32,462 nucleotides of DNA from Leptolyngbya cf. ectocarpi LEGE 11479 (GTDB lineage: Bacteria > Cyanobacteriota > Cyanobacteriia > Phormidesmidales > Phormidesmidaceae). Of this stretch, positions 16,762 through 25,462 are shown piece after piece. A model generated the notes under the pieces. That model had not been told where the DNA came from and did not search any database. It saw only the letters and a program-made list of their open reading frames with translations. Numbering within the stretch: position 1 is the first letter of the stretch; every line of letters starts with the position of its first letter. The translations under genes were made by a program, and so were the position numbers. The DNA lies in NCBI RefSeq assembly GCF_015207065.1, contig NZ_JADEXP010000028.1:1-32462 (forward strand), given 5' to 3'.

Positions 16762-17454
16762 CTACAGATCGAAATTAAATTCTGTTTGCTGACGTTCTAG
16801 GTATTTGGCTTGATCAAACCGGTAGAGCTGAGCGGCCCGGTGGGCAACGTTCGTTTCTTTTTCGTCTAGGGCTACAAGAATATCGAGCTTGAGCAGTTTC
16901 TTGCGAAAGTTTCGCTTGTCAAAGGGGCGAGCTAGCACAGTTTCATAGAGCCGCTGCAGCTGAGTCAGGGTAAATTTGGCGGGTAGTAACTCAAAACCAA
17001 TGGGCCGGTGGCGAATTGTGGTGCGCAGAGTTGCGATCGCATCTTGCACAATTACATCGTGGTCAAAGGCCAGCGCTGGTAGTCTATCCATGGGCCACCA
17101 GCGTGCTTGCTTGGCATCGGTTGCGGCTCTGACCTGATAGTTCCACAGATTTACCAGAGCATAAAACGCCACCGTGACCGTGTGACCTCGCGGATCGCGC
17201 TGAGGCTGACCGTAAGCCTGTAACTGCTCCAAAAATAGATCGGCAATACCGGTTTCTTCTCGCAGCTCACGATGAGCCGCTTGCACCAACCCTTCCTGAT
17301 GTCGCACAAATCCGCCAGGCAGCGCCCATTGGCCGGCAAATGGGTCTAACCATCGCTGGATCAGCAACACCTGCAAACAATCTGTCGGATCGAGGCCAAA
17401 CACCACACAGTCTACTGTGACCGCTGGCCTGGGATAGTCATAGGTATAGGCCAT
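16762..17454 (-). CDS. NrtR-like regulator: Nudix domain plus winged-helix domain
   Basis: A 230-residue two-domain protein. The N-terminal Nudix domain (about 8-140) carries an intact Nudix box from G48 to I70 (G-x5-E-x7-RELREETGI), so all catalytic residues are present. The C-terminal part (about 150-230, KFTLTQLQRLYETVLARPFDKRNFRKKLL) is the winged helix-turn-helix found in NrtR, the repressor of NAD biosynthesis genes that senses ADP-ribose or NAD-derived ligands. In family terms it may be a regulator, an ADP-ribose pyrophosphatase, or both. It is divergent from an ADP-ribosylglycohydrolase and a nicotinamidase-like gene, which supports an NAD/ADP-ribose role. Candidate operators lie at 17481-17494 and 17505-17519. 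Confidence 0.83.
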   Translation of the reverse strand: MAYTYDYPRPAVTVDCVVFGLDPTDCLQVLLIQRWLDPFAGQWALPGGFVRHQEGLVQAAHRELREETGIADLFLEQLQAYGQPQRDPRGHTVTVAFYALVNLWNYQVRAATDAKQARWWPMDRLPALAFDHDVIVQDAIATLRTTIRHRPIGFELLPAKFTLTQLQRLYETVLARPFDKRNFRKKLLKLDILVALDEKETNVAHRAAQLYRFDQAKYLERQQTEFNFDL

Positions 17455-17480
17455 GGCAGCCGTTGACGTTTCAGAAGGGA

Positions 17481-17494
17481 TTGGCTATAACCAA
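17481..17494. promoter_or_regulatory. Candidate NrtR-type operator palindrome
   Basis: TTGGCTATAACCAA is a 14-bp palindrome with one mismatched pair (C/A). It is 27 bp upstream of the start of the NrtR-like gene and 62 bp upstream of the divergent ADP-ribosylglycohydrolase start, where one bound repressor could control both directions. That the NrtR-like protein binds it is inference. Confidence 0.45.
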
Positions 17495-17504
17495 ATGATA
17501 CTTA

Positions 17505-17519
17505 GTGTAATAAATACAC
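17505..17519. promoter_or_regulatory. Second inverted repeat in the NrtR-like/ADP-ribosylglycohydrolase gap
   Basis: GTGTA (17505-17509) and TACAC (17515-17519) flank a 5-nt A/T spacer. It may be a second operator half-pair or simply part of an AT-rich promoter. Confidence 0.3.
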
Positions 17520-17556
17520 AATACAGCAGTTTTCTTGGCCCTTACGGTTATCTTTC

Positions 17557-18336
17557 ATGCTTGGCGCCATCACAGGTGATACCATCGGCTCTGCCTATGA
17601 GTTCGCTCCCCAAAAGACAAAGGACTTTCCCCTATTTACAGATCAGAGCATCTTTACCGATGACACCATTTTGACAGTGGCTGTAGCCGATGTTTTGCTC
17701 CATGGTGGCACCTATACAGATGCTTTCAAACGCTACTATCAGCTCTATCCCGATCCTTGCGGCGGCTATGGAGCCCGCTTTCAAGCCTGGGCTGCCTCAG
17801 CCAACAGTCAGCCCTACAACAGCTGGGGCAACGGAGCCGCCATGCGAGTGAGTCCTGTGGCCTATGCCCATCAGACGTTAGACGCTGTTTTGCAGGCTGC
17901 ACAACAGACCGCCGTGGTTACCCACAACCATCCCGAAGGGATTAAGGGGGCTCAGGCAACAGCTGCGGCTATATTTCTCGCTCGTCAGGGGCAGTCTAAA
18001 CCCTCGATCAAACAATATATAGAAACCCAATTTGGCTATGATCTGAGTCGCAGCCTCGATCAGATCCGCCCCACATACGAGTTTAATGAGTCGTGCCAAG
18101 AAACCGTCCCTGAGGCAATCATCGCGTTTCTAGAATCCACCAGTTTTACCGATGCAGTTCGCAATGCAGTCTCCCTCGGCGGCGATGCCGATACGCTTAC
18201 CTGTATTACCGGTAGCATTGCAGAAGCGTTCTATGGTGAAGTCCCAGACACTATTGCCGATCGCGTTTGGGCATTACTTCCCGTCCCGTTGCAAACTGTT
18301 GTGGTGCAGTTTCAAGCAACCTATCCTATGCCCTGA
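17557..18336 (+). CDS. ADP-ribosylglycohydrolase family protein (DraG-like)
   Basis: A 259-residue all-helical dinuclear-metal hydrolase. Metal ligands are visible in FTDDTILT (T34, D35, D36) and LGGDADT (D210, D212, T213), with the conserved THNHPEGIKGAQA at 122-134. Members remove ADP-ribose from arginine or other groups, or act on free ADP-ribose derivatives. There is no DraT-like ADP-ribosyltransferase or nitrogenase gene here, so regulation of nitrogenase is not indicated. It is divergent from the NrtR-like gene and 42 bp upstream of the nicotinamidase-like gene, making a coherent NAD/ADP-ribose set. No clear Shine-Dalgarno sequence precedes the ATG at 17557. Confidence 0.88.
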   Translation: MLGAITGDTIGSAYEFAPQKTKDFPLFTDQSIFTDDTILTVAVADVLLHGGTYTDAFKRYYQLYPDPCGGYGARFQAWAASANSQPYNSWGNGAAMRVSPVAYAHQTLDAVLQAAQQTAVVTHNHPEGIKGAQATAAAIFLARQGQSKPSIKQYIETQFGYDLSRSLDQIRPTYEFNESCQETVPEAIIAFLESTSFTDAVRNAVSLGGDADTLTCITGSIAEAFYGEVPDTIADRVWALLPVPLQTVVVQFQATYPMP

Positions 18337-18357
18337 GCGTAGGCAATATCTTAGGCA

Positions 18358-18373
18358 ATATCTCTGGAGATAT
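18358..18373 (+). promoter_or_regulatory. Hairpin covering the ribosome-binding site of the nicotinamidase-like gene
   Basis: ATATCTC (18358-18364), TG, GAGATAT (18367-18373) form a perfect 7-bp stem (realistically 6 bp with a 4-nt loop). The Shine-Dalgarno GGAGA (18366-18370) of the gene starting at 18379 lies in its loop and 3' arm. Just upstream AGGCAATATCT is directly repeated (18341-18351 and 18353-18363), the second copy overlapping the 5' arm. Confidence 0.5.
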
Positions 18374-18378
18374 CTGTA

Positions 18379-19401
18379 ATGGCCTCTTTACCCATTCCTG
18401 AGTTTTTTGCGGCTGACCGCGTTGGTGAGGTGTGGCGTGTCCCCTATGAAAAACGAGCTGCCGAAGCCCAGACTTGGGCTCAAACCCACAGCATTAAATC
18501 GGCCAACACCGATAAACCACGGCTGTGTTTGTTGGCCATTGATGTGCAAAATACCTTTTGTATTCCTGGGTTTGAACTCTTTGTCGGGGGCAAATCAGGG
18601 CAAGGGGCGGTGGACGATACCCGTCGTCTGTGTGAGTTTGTCTATCGTCATCTGGGCCACATTACCGAAATTGTGCCCACCATGGATACCCATCGGGCTG
18701 TGCAAATTTTTCATGGAGCCTTTTGGATAGACACCGACGGTCAGATGCCGGCTCCCATGACGATGATAGAGCTAGACGATGTGCGTAGCGGTCGCTGGCG
18801 GGTGAATCCAGCCATTGTTCATAGTCTGGGGATGGAGCTGGAGCAGCTAGAAGCGTTTGCGTTGCACTATGTACAACGACTTAGTGACGATGGCAAATAT
18901 CCGCTAACGGTGTGGCCCTATCACTCCATGCTGGGGGGCATTGGCCATAGCCTGGTATCAGCCTTTGAGGAAGCTTGTTTTTTCCATAATTTGGTCCGTC
19001 AGTGTCAGACCCGGTTTGAACTCAAGGGAAGTAATGCCCTCACGGAAAACTACTCAGTGCTGCGACCGGAGGTGTTAGACGATCCTACGGGCGCTCCAGT
19101 CGCCAAAAAGAATCAGGCGTTGATTCAGCATTTGCTGACATTTGATGCGGTTGCGATCGCAGGTCAAGCCAAAAGTCACTGTGTTGCCTGGACCATTGCC
19201 GATCTGCTCAGTGAAATCCAGCAAATCGATGCAGCACTAGCCCACAAAATATATCTCTTAGAAGACTGCAGCTCGCCAGTCGTGGTGCCCGACGTCGTTG
19301 ACTTTTCAGATGCAGCCGAGGCGGCCTATCAACGATTTGCTGAAGCCGGTATGACTATCATCCAGTCAACAAGCCCGGTTGAAAGCTGGCTCCCCAGCTA
19401 G
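18379..19401 (+). CDS. Nicotinamidase-like cysteine hydrolase (isochorismatase superfamily)
   Basis: A 340-residue protein with the fold landmarks of PncA-type hydrolases: the catalytic aspartate in LAIDVQNTF (D55), the metal-type TMDTH (D103, H105), a candidate catalytic lysine (K173) followed by VWPYHSMLGGIGH (178-190), and the catalytic cysteine in GQAKSHCVAWT (C268). PncA converts nicotinamide to nicotinic acid for NAD salvage; this protein is much longer than PncA (about 200 residues) because of an N-terminal extension of about 45 residues and large insertions at 110-170 and 195-245, so the substrate may differ. The genes beside it argue for NAD metabolism. Its ribosome-binding site lies in a hairpin. 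Confidence 0.8.
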   Translation: MASLPIPEFFAADRVGEVWRVPYEKRAAEAQTWAQTHSIKSANTDKPRLCLLAIDVQNTFCIPGFELFVGGKSGQGAVDDTRRLCEFVYRHLGHITEIVPTMDTHRAVQIFHGAFWIDTDGQMPAPMTMIELDDVRSGRWRVNPAIVHSLGMELEQLEAFALHYVQRLSDDGKYPLTVWPYHSMLGGIGHSLVSAFEEACFFHNLVRQCQTRFELKGSNALTENYSVLRPEVLDDPTGAPVAKKNQALIQHLLTFDAVAIAGQAKSHCVAWTIADLLSEIQQIDAALAHKIYLLEDCSSPVVVPDVVDFSDAAEAAYQRFAEAGMTIIQSTSPVESWLPS

Positions 19402-19589
19402 ATCGAGTCTACTTATCAAAATGTGGCAATTTTCTATTATTCTGTCGCCGCTGGAATAATTTAATTAAAGTGAAGTTAACGCGAAGGACTATACATTTAC
19501 TTCATACTTTTTTCATACCCCTAAGCTTTTCTGTTTGCGTTAATAAAGCATTATTTTGCCCCCTTTAAAATCTTTATTAGGCCCCTGTT

Positions 19590-20264
19590 ATGTATTGCCC
19601 CTGTTGCGAGACATCCCATCTAAAGCGTGAGCGGCTCGATCAGCACTTAGCCGTTCACGCCTGTGAAACTTGTGAGGGTCAATGGGTTTCCTCCTACGAC
19701 TACTGGCATTGGTTAGAGTGGCAGCCTAGCAACGGGAAGATCAAGCACTGTGATGCTTTAGATATCAGTGACAGAGTGTCTGACAATCGGCGTGCGTCCT
19801 TTTGCCCCGAGTGCAACCATCTAATGCGACGGGCTAAGGTGGGACATGGTCTAGAGTTTTATCTCGATCGGTGCTCCCACTGCGGAGGTATCTGGTTTGA
19901 TCGAGGTGAGTGGGATATTCTGCAGGTCCACAATATTCACAATAAGGTCCATCTAGTTTTCTCCGAACCATGGCAGTCTCAAATTCGCCAGGCTGAGTTT
20001 AATCGAGTCCTAGAGGAAACATATCGTAGCGCCTTGGGCGACGAGGACTATGCTCAGGCGCTAAGGATCCGATCCTGGTTGGAGCAGCATCCTCATCGGG
20101 ATTATATTCTGTCAGTTCTCAATCAGGTACCGCCTTCTGAGGATGAATCCCGATATATTCCGGTACCCAGGTCAGTGTCGCAAAATGACGTTCCGAAAGA
20201 AGAAGCTAGCTACCAACATCCCGTGGCTTCTGGTCAGGGGCATAACAGCCCGATTACCGCTTAA
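19590..20264 (+). CDS. TFIIB-type zinc-ribbon protein
   Basis: A 224-residue protein with two zinc-ribbon units: the first from C3/C6 and C25/C28 (CETCEGQWV), the second from C72/C75 (FCPECN) and C95/C98 (CSHCGGIWFDRGEW). The CGGIWFDRGE ending is the signature of the zf-TFIIB family, widespread in bacteria with no settled function. The C-terminal half (about 115-224) is helical then disordered. The stop TAA (20262-20264) overlaps the stop of the convergent DUF3370 gene in the tetranucleotide TTAA. An AT-rich 188-bp gap precedes it. Confidence 0.8.
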   Translation: MYCPCCETSHLKRERLDQHLAVHACETCEGQWVSSYDYWHWLEWQPSNGKIKHCDALDISDRVSDNRRASFCPECNHLMRRAKVGHGLEFYLDRCSHCGGIWFDRGEWDILQVHNIHNKVHLVFSEPWQSQIRQAEFNRVLEETYRSALGDEDYAQALRIRSWLEQHPHRDYILSVLNQVPPSEDESRYIPVPRSVSQNDVPKEEASYQHPVASGQGHNSPITA

Positions 20265-21805
20265 TTTGAGCCGTCATCGTAGGTTGTCAGGGTTAAAGCC
20301 TGAGGGGGTGTGGCGTCTGGCGGATATAAAAAATGCACTTCCACAGACCGCTCTTCATCAGGGGCCAGGGTGAGTTCTACTAGAGGGGAGCCGATTTGGC
20401 CTCTTCGCTGAACGAGGTGAATGTAATCAGCCCGACGTTCCCCCTGGTCATTGGTGTACAAAAATAAGACAGTGCCACGGAAGAAAATTCTAGAGTCGTG
20501 GGGGGTTAAAAACGTCAGGGCGTTTTTAAGGGTTTCATTCTGTAGAGGCGTTTGTACGGAGAGCGCAACCTTTTGTTGGCGCGCTGTGGGGTTATGCAAG
20601 GGTAACGTTAAGACATACTCAGTCCCATAGTTGCCATGGGCCCGGTAAGCCGTGTCCTTATAGCGCCTGAGCATGGGGGCACTTTGGATTTGTCCTGTGC
20701 CAAAAGTATTGTGATCAACGGTACTAATGGCATAGGAGAGCTGTGCCCCTGGAGCCGGAATCCGCAGCTGCGATGAACGGCGATCGGTCAGTTGGGCCAG
20801 CCAGCGTGACCCCTGGCTTACGCCAGCAACGCGACCATAGATAAAGGGATTAGCGCGACGCCCTGGTCGTGACGGGGCCAGATCGCGGGGGGTAGCAAGA
20901 CGGCCATTGGCTAGTACCTGTAACCACTCGGCTAAACTGGGTACCCGCTCACCTGTAGCTGTTCGGGGGGCAAACATAGCCAGGCTGGCGACATATACAG
21001 GGCCATCGCTGGACAGACGCATAAGAGTGGAGCGCGCATTACTGCGATTGCCCCCCAGGCTCTTTGGCAATCGCGGTAACAACTCACTGCCTGCAGCCAA
21101 ACTGCCGTCCGTTGGCACGGTTAACCGGCGCACAGGCAGTGGAGCATTCATTAAGAGATAGCTCTCTCGGGCCGGAATGGTAATTTCGTTAGGCCAAAAC
21201 GACTGCCGCCGATCTCTCAAGATTTCATTCATGAGACGACTACCTGGACCTGAAAACTGAGTACTCGCCAGGTTGAATTCCACATCGCTGCGACCGTGCC
21301 AGGGCGCTTCTTGACTGAGATAGCTAGCCGCTTCACGAAATCGCAGGGTGACAGGCTTACGGCTCGGGTTGTGTACCACAATCCCCAGGTAGCGGGTGCG
21401 GGTATCACTGTCGCCTTGAGCCTGGACCACATGGTGGTCAAAGATATCAAACCGGCCCTCAAATGCATAGTCTAGATGGGCAGCTGGCTCTGCTTTCCCT
21501 CGGGATGGAAACGTCGATAGAAGAATACCTTCTGCGGCGATAATCTCGGGACTATTGCTGTTAAAAACAGGTACCTCGTCTAGCCCCCCAGGCAGCGGGC
21601 GCACTTCCTGAATATGGGGAATGACTTGGCCAGAATTATCTGCGACGACATTCCTATTCAACTCTCCTGGTACCGACGTTTCAGTGAGGTGAACAGTACG
21701 AACTGGCGGTTGTACTCCGGTAGGTCCGACATCATAGGTACCAGAAACAGGTAAGGAAACCGGGGCAACCGCAGACAGCGCGAACAGGAACGGCAATAGA
21801 CTCAT
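20261..21805 (-). CDS. DUF3370 family secreted protein
   Basis: A 514-residue protein with a short N-terminal signal peptide (MSLLPFLFALSAVAPVSLPVSG). The core carries PHIQEVRPLPGGLDEVPVFNS, GILLSTFPSRGKAEPAAHLD, the GRFDIFDHHV segment, LGIVVHNPSRKPVTL and a long beta-rich body, which match DUF3370, a cyanobacterial family of unknown function thought to act outside the cytoplasm. Length is normal for the family as I know it. It convergently overlaps the zinc-ribbon gene by four bases at the stop codons. Confidence 0.85.
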   Translation of the reverse strand: MSLLPFLFALSAVAPVSLPVSGTYDVGPTGVQPPVRTVHLTETSVPGELNRNVVADNSGQVIPHIQEVRPLPGGLDEVPVFNSNSPEIIAAEGILLSTFPSRGKAEPAAHLDYAFEGRFDIFDHHVVQAQGDSDTRTRYLGIVVHNPSRKPVTLRFREAASYLSQEAPWHGRSDVEFNLASTQFSGPGSRLMNEILRDRRQSFWPNEITIPARESYLLMNAPLPVRRLTVPTDGSLAAGSELLPRLPKSLGGNRSNARSTLMRLSSDGPVYVASLAMFAPRTATGERVPSLAEWLQVLANGRLATPRDLAPSRPGRRANPFIYGRVAGVSQGSRWLAQLTDRRSSQLRIPAPGAQLSYAISTVDHNTFGTGQIQSAPMLRRYKDTAYRAHGNYGTEYVLTLPLHNPTARQQKVALSVQTPLQNETLKNALTFLTPHDSRIFFRGTVLFLYTNDQGERRADYIHLVQRRGQIGSPLVELTLAPDEERSVEVHFLYPPDATPPQALTLTTYDDGSN

Positions 21806-21931
21806 GAGGTGTGAACAGATACTGAGAGCAGCGTTTAGACAGCGGGCGTAAATGACTGTCGCCTAACTTACCATCCCAGCGGTACTAATGTGATTGACTG
21901 TGCCGTTCAAGGGAGTGGTTCTTCCCCCGCA

Positions 21932-22738
21932 TTAGCCGACATTCCCGCCGACATCCGCATTGATCAAGACTTGAATTTTTTCGGGCGTTAACTGTTCAAT
22001 ATGAGACACCACTAGAACAGCACCCGCTGTTTTGAGCGTTTCACAATAACGATTTTTGTAGTCATTATCTGTCTGCACATGGGGAGGCAAAACCCCTACT
22101 CCCAGCCATGTGCGTTGAGGAAATTCAGCTTTGGCTGCGGTAATGGTGGCCATATCCGCCACCGTATCCCCCGCGTACAAAACCGGTAGCCCAGGCGGTA
22201 TAGCCACTTCAAGCTGGTCAATGGTCATGTAAAGCCCTGTGGGGTCTGGTTTGCTGGGGGCGTCGGCCATGGCAATCAGGATCGGCTCATGCAGACCCAT
22301 GCGCTGCTGCAGAATGTAGTTGGCAGATCCCCTAGTGGCTCCGCTAAAAAAGGCTGATGGGACACCGCCTTTAGCCAAGTTAGCTAGATATTGGGCGCTC
22401 ATCAGTACAGGTTCTTGCGTGATGTAGCCAGTCCATTGGCTAGGGTCGTCTCCTTTGCCTCGATAGCGTTCTTGGAAATAAGCAACGATGGCGTCATAGT
22501 CAGAGGGGTACGAACACCCTGAGGCTTGACTATGGCGGAGAATAAGTTCTTGAGACGCCTTCCAGTCGTTGTTCCAAATACCTTCACTTTTGAGCTGGTC
22601 AATGTCAGCCGGTGTGGGGCGATAGTGTCCTTGGGTAAACGTTTCCACTGTGTCTGCGATCGCGCGGCGGTACGATCCGCTGACGTCACGGACAACACCA
22701 TCAATATCAAAAATCGCTAGGGCAATAGGGTTAGGCAT
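21932..22738 (-). CDS. HAD-superfamily IA phosphatase, TIGR01548-type
   Basis: A 268-residue HAD hydrolase. The nucleophile motif is [20 protein letters not shown] (D11, D13), followed by the cap signature [18 protein letters not shown], then the threonine/serine motif II ([11 protein letters not shown]), KPDPTGLY with the motif III lysine, and the acidic motif [11 protein letters not shown]. The N-terminal signature is that of TIGR01548, a family found mainly in cyanobacteria and haloarchaea; its substrate is not established. The gene is single, with its own upstream region shared with the divergent PSRP-3 gene. Confidence 0.85.
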   Translation of the reverse strand: MPNPIALAIFDIDGVVRDVSGSYRRAIADTVETFTQGHYRPTPADIDQLKSEGIWNNDWKASQELILRHSQASGCSYPSDYDAIVAYFQERYRGKGDDPSQWTGYITQEPVLMSAQYLANLAKGGVPSAFFSGATRGSANYILQQRMGLHEPILIAMADAPSKPDPTGLYMTIDQLEVAIPPGLPVLYAGDTVADMATITAAKAEFPQRTWLGVGVLPPHVQTDNDYKNRYCETLKTAGAVLVVSHIEQLTPEKIQVLINADVGGNVG

Positions 22739-22842
22739 TATGGGGGAGAGAGGCTAATTTTCCATGGGCTTACTGCAACGAATGCGCTAAGATTGTAGAC
22801 TGTATAGTTTTGAAGCCAAGAGGCGTACAGCGGAGGTTTGCA

Positions 22843-23142
22843 TTGTCTCGATTTATCTTAAAGGTTCTCTGGCTCGACAAGGATGTGGCTCTCGCCGTGG
22901 ATCAAGTAGTGGGCAAGGGCTCGAGTCCGCTGACCTCTTACTTTTTCTGGCCGCGCAATGATGCGTGGGATCAGATGAAGATAGAACTTGAATCCAAGAC
23001 TTGGATTGCCGAAGAAGAACGTATTGATCTCTTAAACCAAGCTACTGAAATCATCAACTACTGGCAGGAAGGTGGGAAAACTCTGCCCATGCAAAAGGCA
23101 GCTGACAAATTCCCCGATGTTGCCTTTACAGGTAGTTCGTGA
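22843..23142 (+). CDS. ycf65: 30S ribosomal protein PSRP-3 (Ycf65)
   Basis: A 99-residue protein that begins [21 protein letters not shown] and contains [18 protein letters not shown], the characteristic core of plastid-specific ribosomal protein 3, known as Ycf65 in algal plastids and present in cyanobacteria as a small-subunit component. I chose TTG at 22843 because GGAGG (22832-22836) is six bases upstream and the family starts at this point; a TTG at 22810 would add 11 residues without support. It ends at a strong bidirectional terminator shared with the convergent ATP synthase operon. Confidence 0.93.
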   Translation: MSRFILKVLWLDKDVALAVDQVVGKGSSPLTSYFFWPRNDAWDQMKIELESKTWIAEEERIDLLNQATEIINYWQEGGKTLPMQKAADKFPDVAFTGSS

Positions 23143-23168
23143 TCTAGTCGTCCGAGCATATTTCATCA

Positions 23169-23210
23169 AAACCCCGTCTGCTTTCTAAGGAAACAGACGG
23201 GGTTTTTACT
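23169..23210. terminator. Strong bidirectional terminator between PSRP-3 and atpE
   Basis: AAACCCCGTCTG (23169-23180) and CAGACGGGGTTT (23194-23205) form a 12-bp perfect stem with a 13-nt loop. T5 follows on the plus strand and a T run flanks it on the minus strand, so it can end both convergent transcripts. Confidence 0.92.
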
Positions 23211-23240
23211 GTGAAAATTGGGGTCAATCCCCCAGATTGA

Positions 23241-23648
23241 TTAGATGCTGCCGCCTGCTGCCTGCACACGTGCTCGTGCCCGCTTGAGGGACTTGTTAGC
23301 CTGAATAACAGCCTGCTTGTCATCGCCAGCAACCTTATCGGCTTCTGACTTGGCAGATGTGTACTCCGCTTGAGCTGCAGAAAGGTCAATGCTATCGCCG
23401 CGCTCGGCACCATTGACCAAAACGGTCACTTCATTGTTTTCTACTTCAGCAAAACCGCCCATGAGCGCGATCGCAACCCAATCTTTCTCAGCCCGCACAC
23501 GCAAAACACCGATATCCAGCGCTGTCAGTAACGGAGCGTGACCACTCAAAATACCCAATTGACCGGTAGTACTCGGTAGCACTACCTCTTCCGCTTCAGC
23601 ATCCCAAACTGTTTTGTCGGGAGCCACTACGCGCACTGCTAATGCCAT
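23241..23648 (-). CDS. atpE: ATP synthase F1 subunit epsilon
   Basis: A 135-residue protein starting [16 protein letters not shown], with the N-terminal beta-sandwich signature [23 protein letters not shown] and a C-terminal helical hairpin of alanine-rich sequence. It regulates rotation and inhibits ATP hydrolysis in the thylakoid/plasma-membrane F1Fo complex. I chose the ATG at 23648 by family alignment; an open frame upstream to 23717 crosses the heptamer repeats and is not credible. It follows atpB, the usual cyanobacterial pair (called atpD and atpC in general bacterial naming). Confidence 0.96.
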   Translation of the reverse strand: MALAVRVVAPDKTVWDAEAEEVVLPSTTGQLGILSGHAPLLTALDIGVLRVRAEKDWVAIALMGGFAEVENNEVTVLVNGAERGDSIDLSAAQAEYTSAKSEADKVAGDDKQAVIQANKSLKRARARVQAAGGSI

Positions 23649-23670
23649 AAGACTCTTAAAAATTAAAGAT

Positions 23671-23691
23671 GAATAGTGAATAGTGAATAGT
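23671..23691. repeat. Heptamer tandem repeat (GAATAGT x3) in the atpB-atpE spacer
   Basis: Three perfect head-to-tail copies of GAATAGT lie within the 166-bp spacer between atpB and atpE. Short tandem heptamers of this kind are a known class of intergenic repeat (STRR) in cyanobacteria. GTGGTGA (23694-23700) just after them can pair with TCACCAC (23766-23772), so the spacer RNA may fold. Confidence 0.8.
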
Positions 23692-23814
23692 GCGTGGTGA
23701 CAAAACTCAGAGAGCACTCAAGTCCATTAAGAATGAAAAAGATGGTCTCGTTTACCTCACACTACTCACCACTCGCAAAGTCGTAATCTTTACGACCCCG
23801 AGATCAGCTAAAGC

Positions 23815-25278
<1,464 letters not shown>

Positions 25279-25333
25279 TTATCCTAGGGGTATTAGCTAC
25301 TGCGGCGACTTTTAATTTTATTTTTACTTTCAA

Positions 25334-25378
25334 AGTGCCATGTAAAAGATTATCACTAGATGTATCATCCATGGCACT
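25334..25378. repeat. 9-bp perfect inverted repeat upstream of atpB
   Basis: AGTGCCATG (25334-25342) and CATGGCACT (25370-25378) are exact reverse complements separated by 27 nt, 65-109 bp upstream of the atpB start. The place fits a promoter operator or an atpB leader hairpin; no T run on the minus strand follows at the right distance for a terminator of the upstream PEP-CTERM gene. Confidence 0.6.
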
Positions 25379-25462
25379 GGTATTTGCTATAGTCGGAGAA
25401 CTTTTGAGCGATTATAAGCATTTAGATTTGTTCCCCTAATCTGATGGCTGGCTGATGGATGT

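Noticed and set aside
17557-18336. DraG as part of a nitrogenase switch or a DarT/DarG-type toxin-antitoxin pair
   Set aside because: No DraT, nitrogenase or DarT-like gene is next to it and the protein is not a macrodomain.
23671-23691. Possible CRISPR-like repeat
   Set aside because: The units are contiguous 7-mers without spacers; no repeat-spacer array and no cas genes occur in the window.
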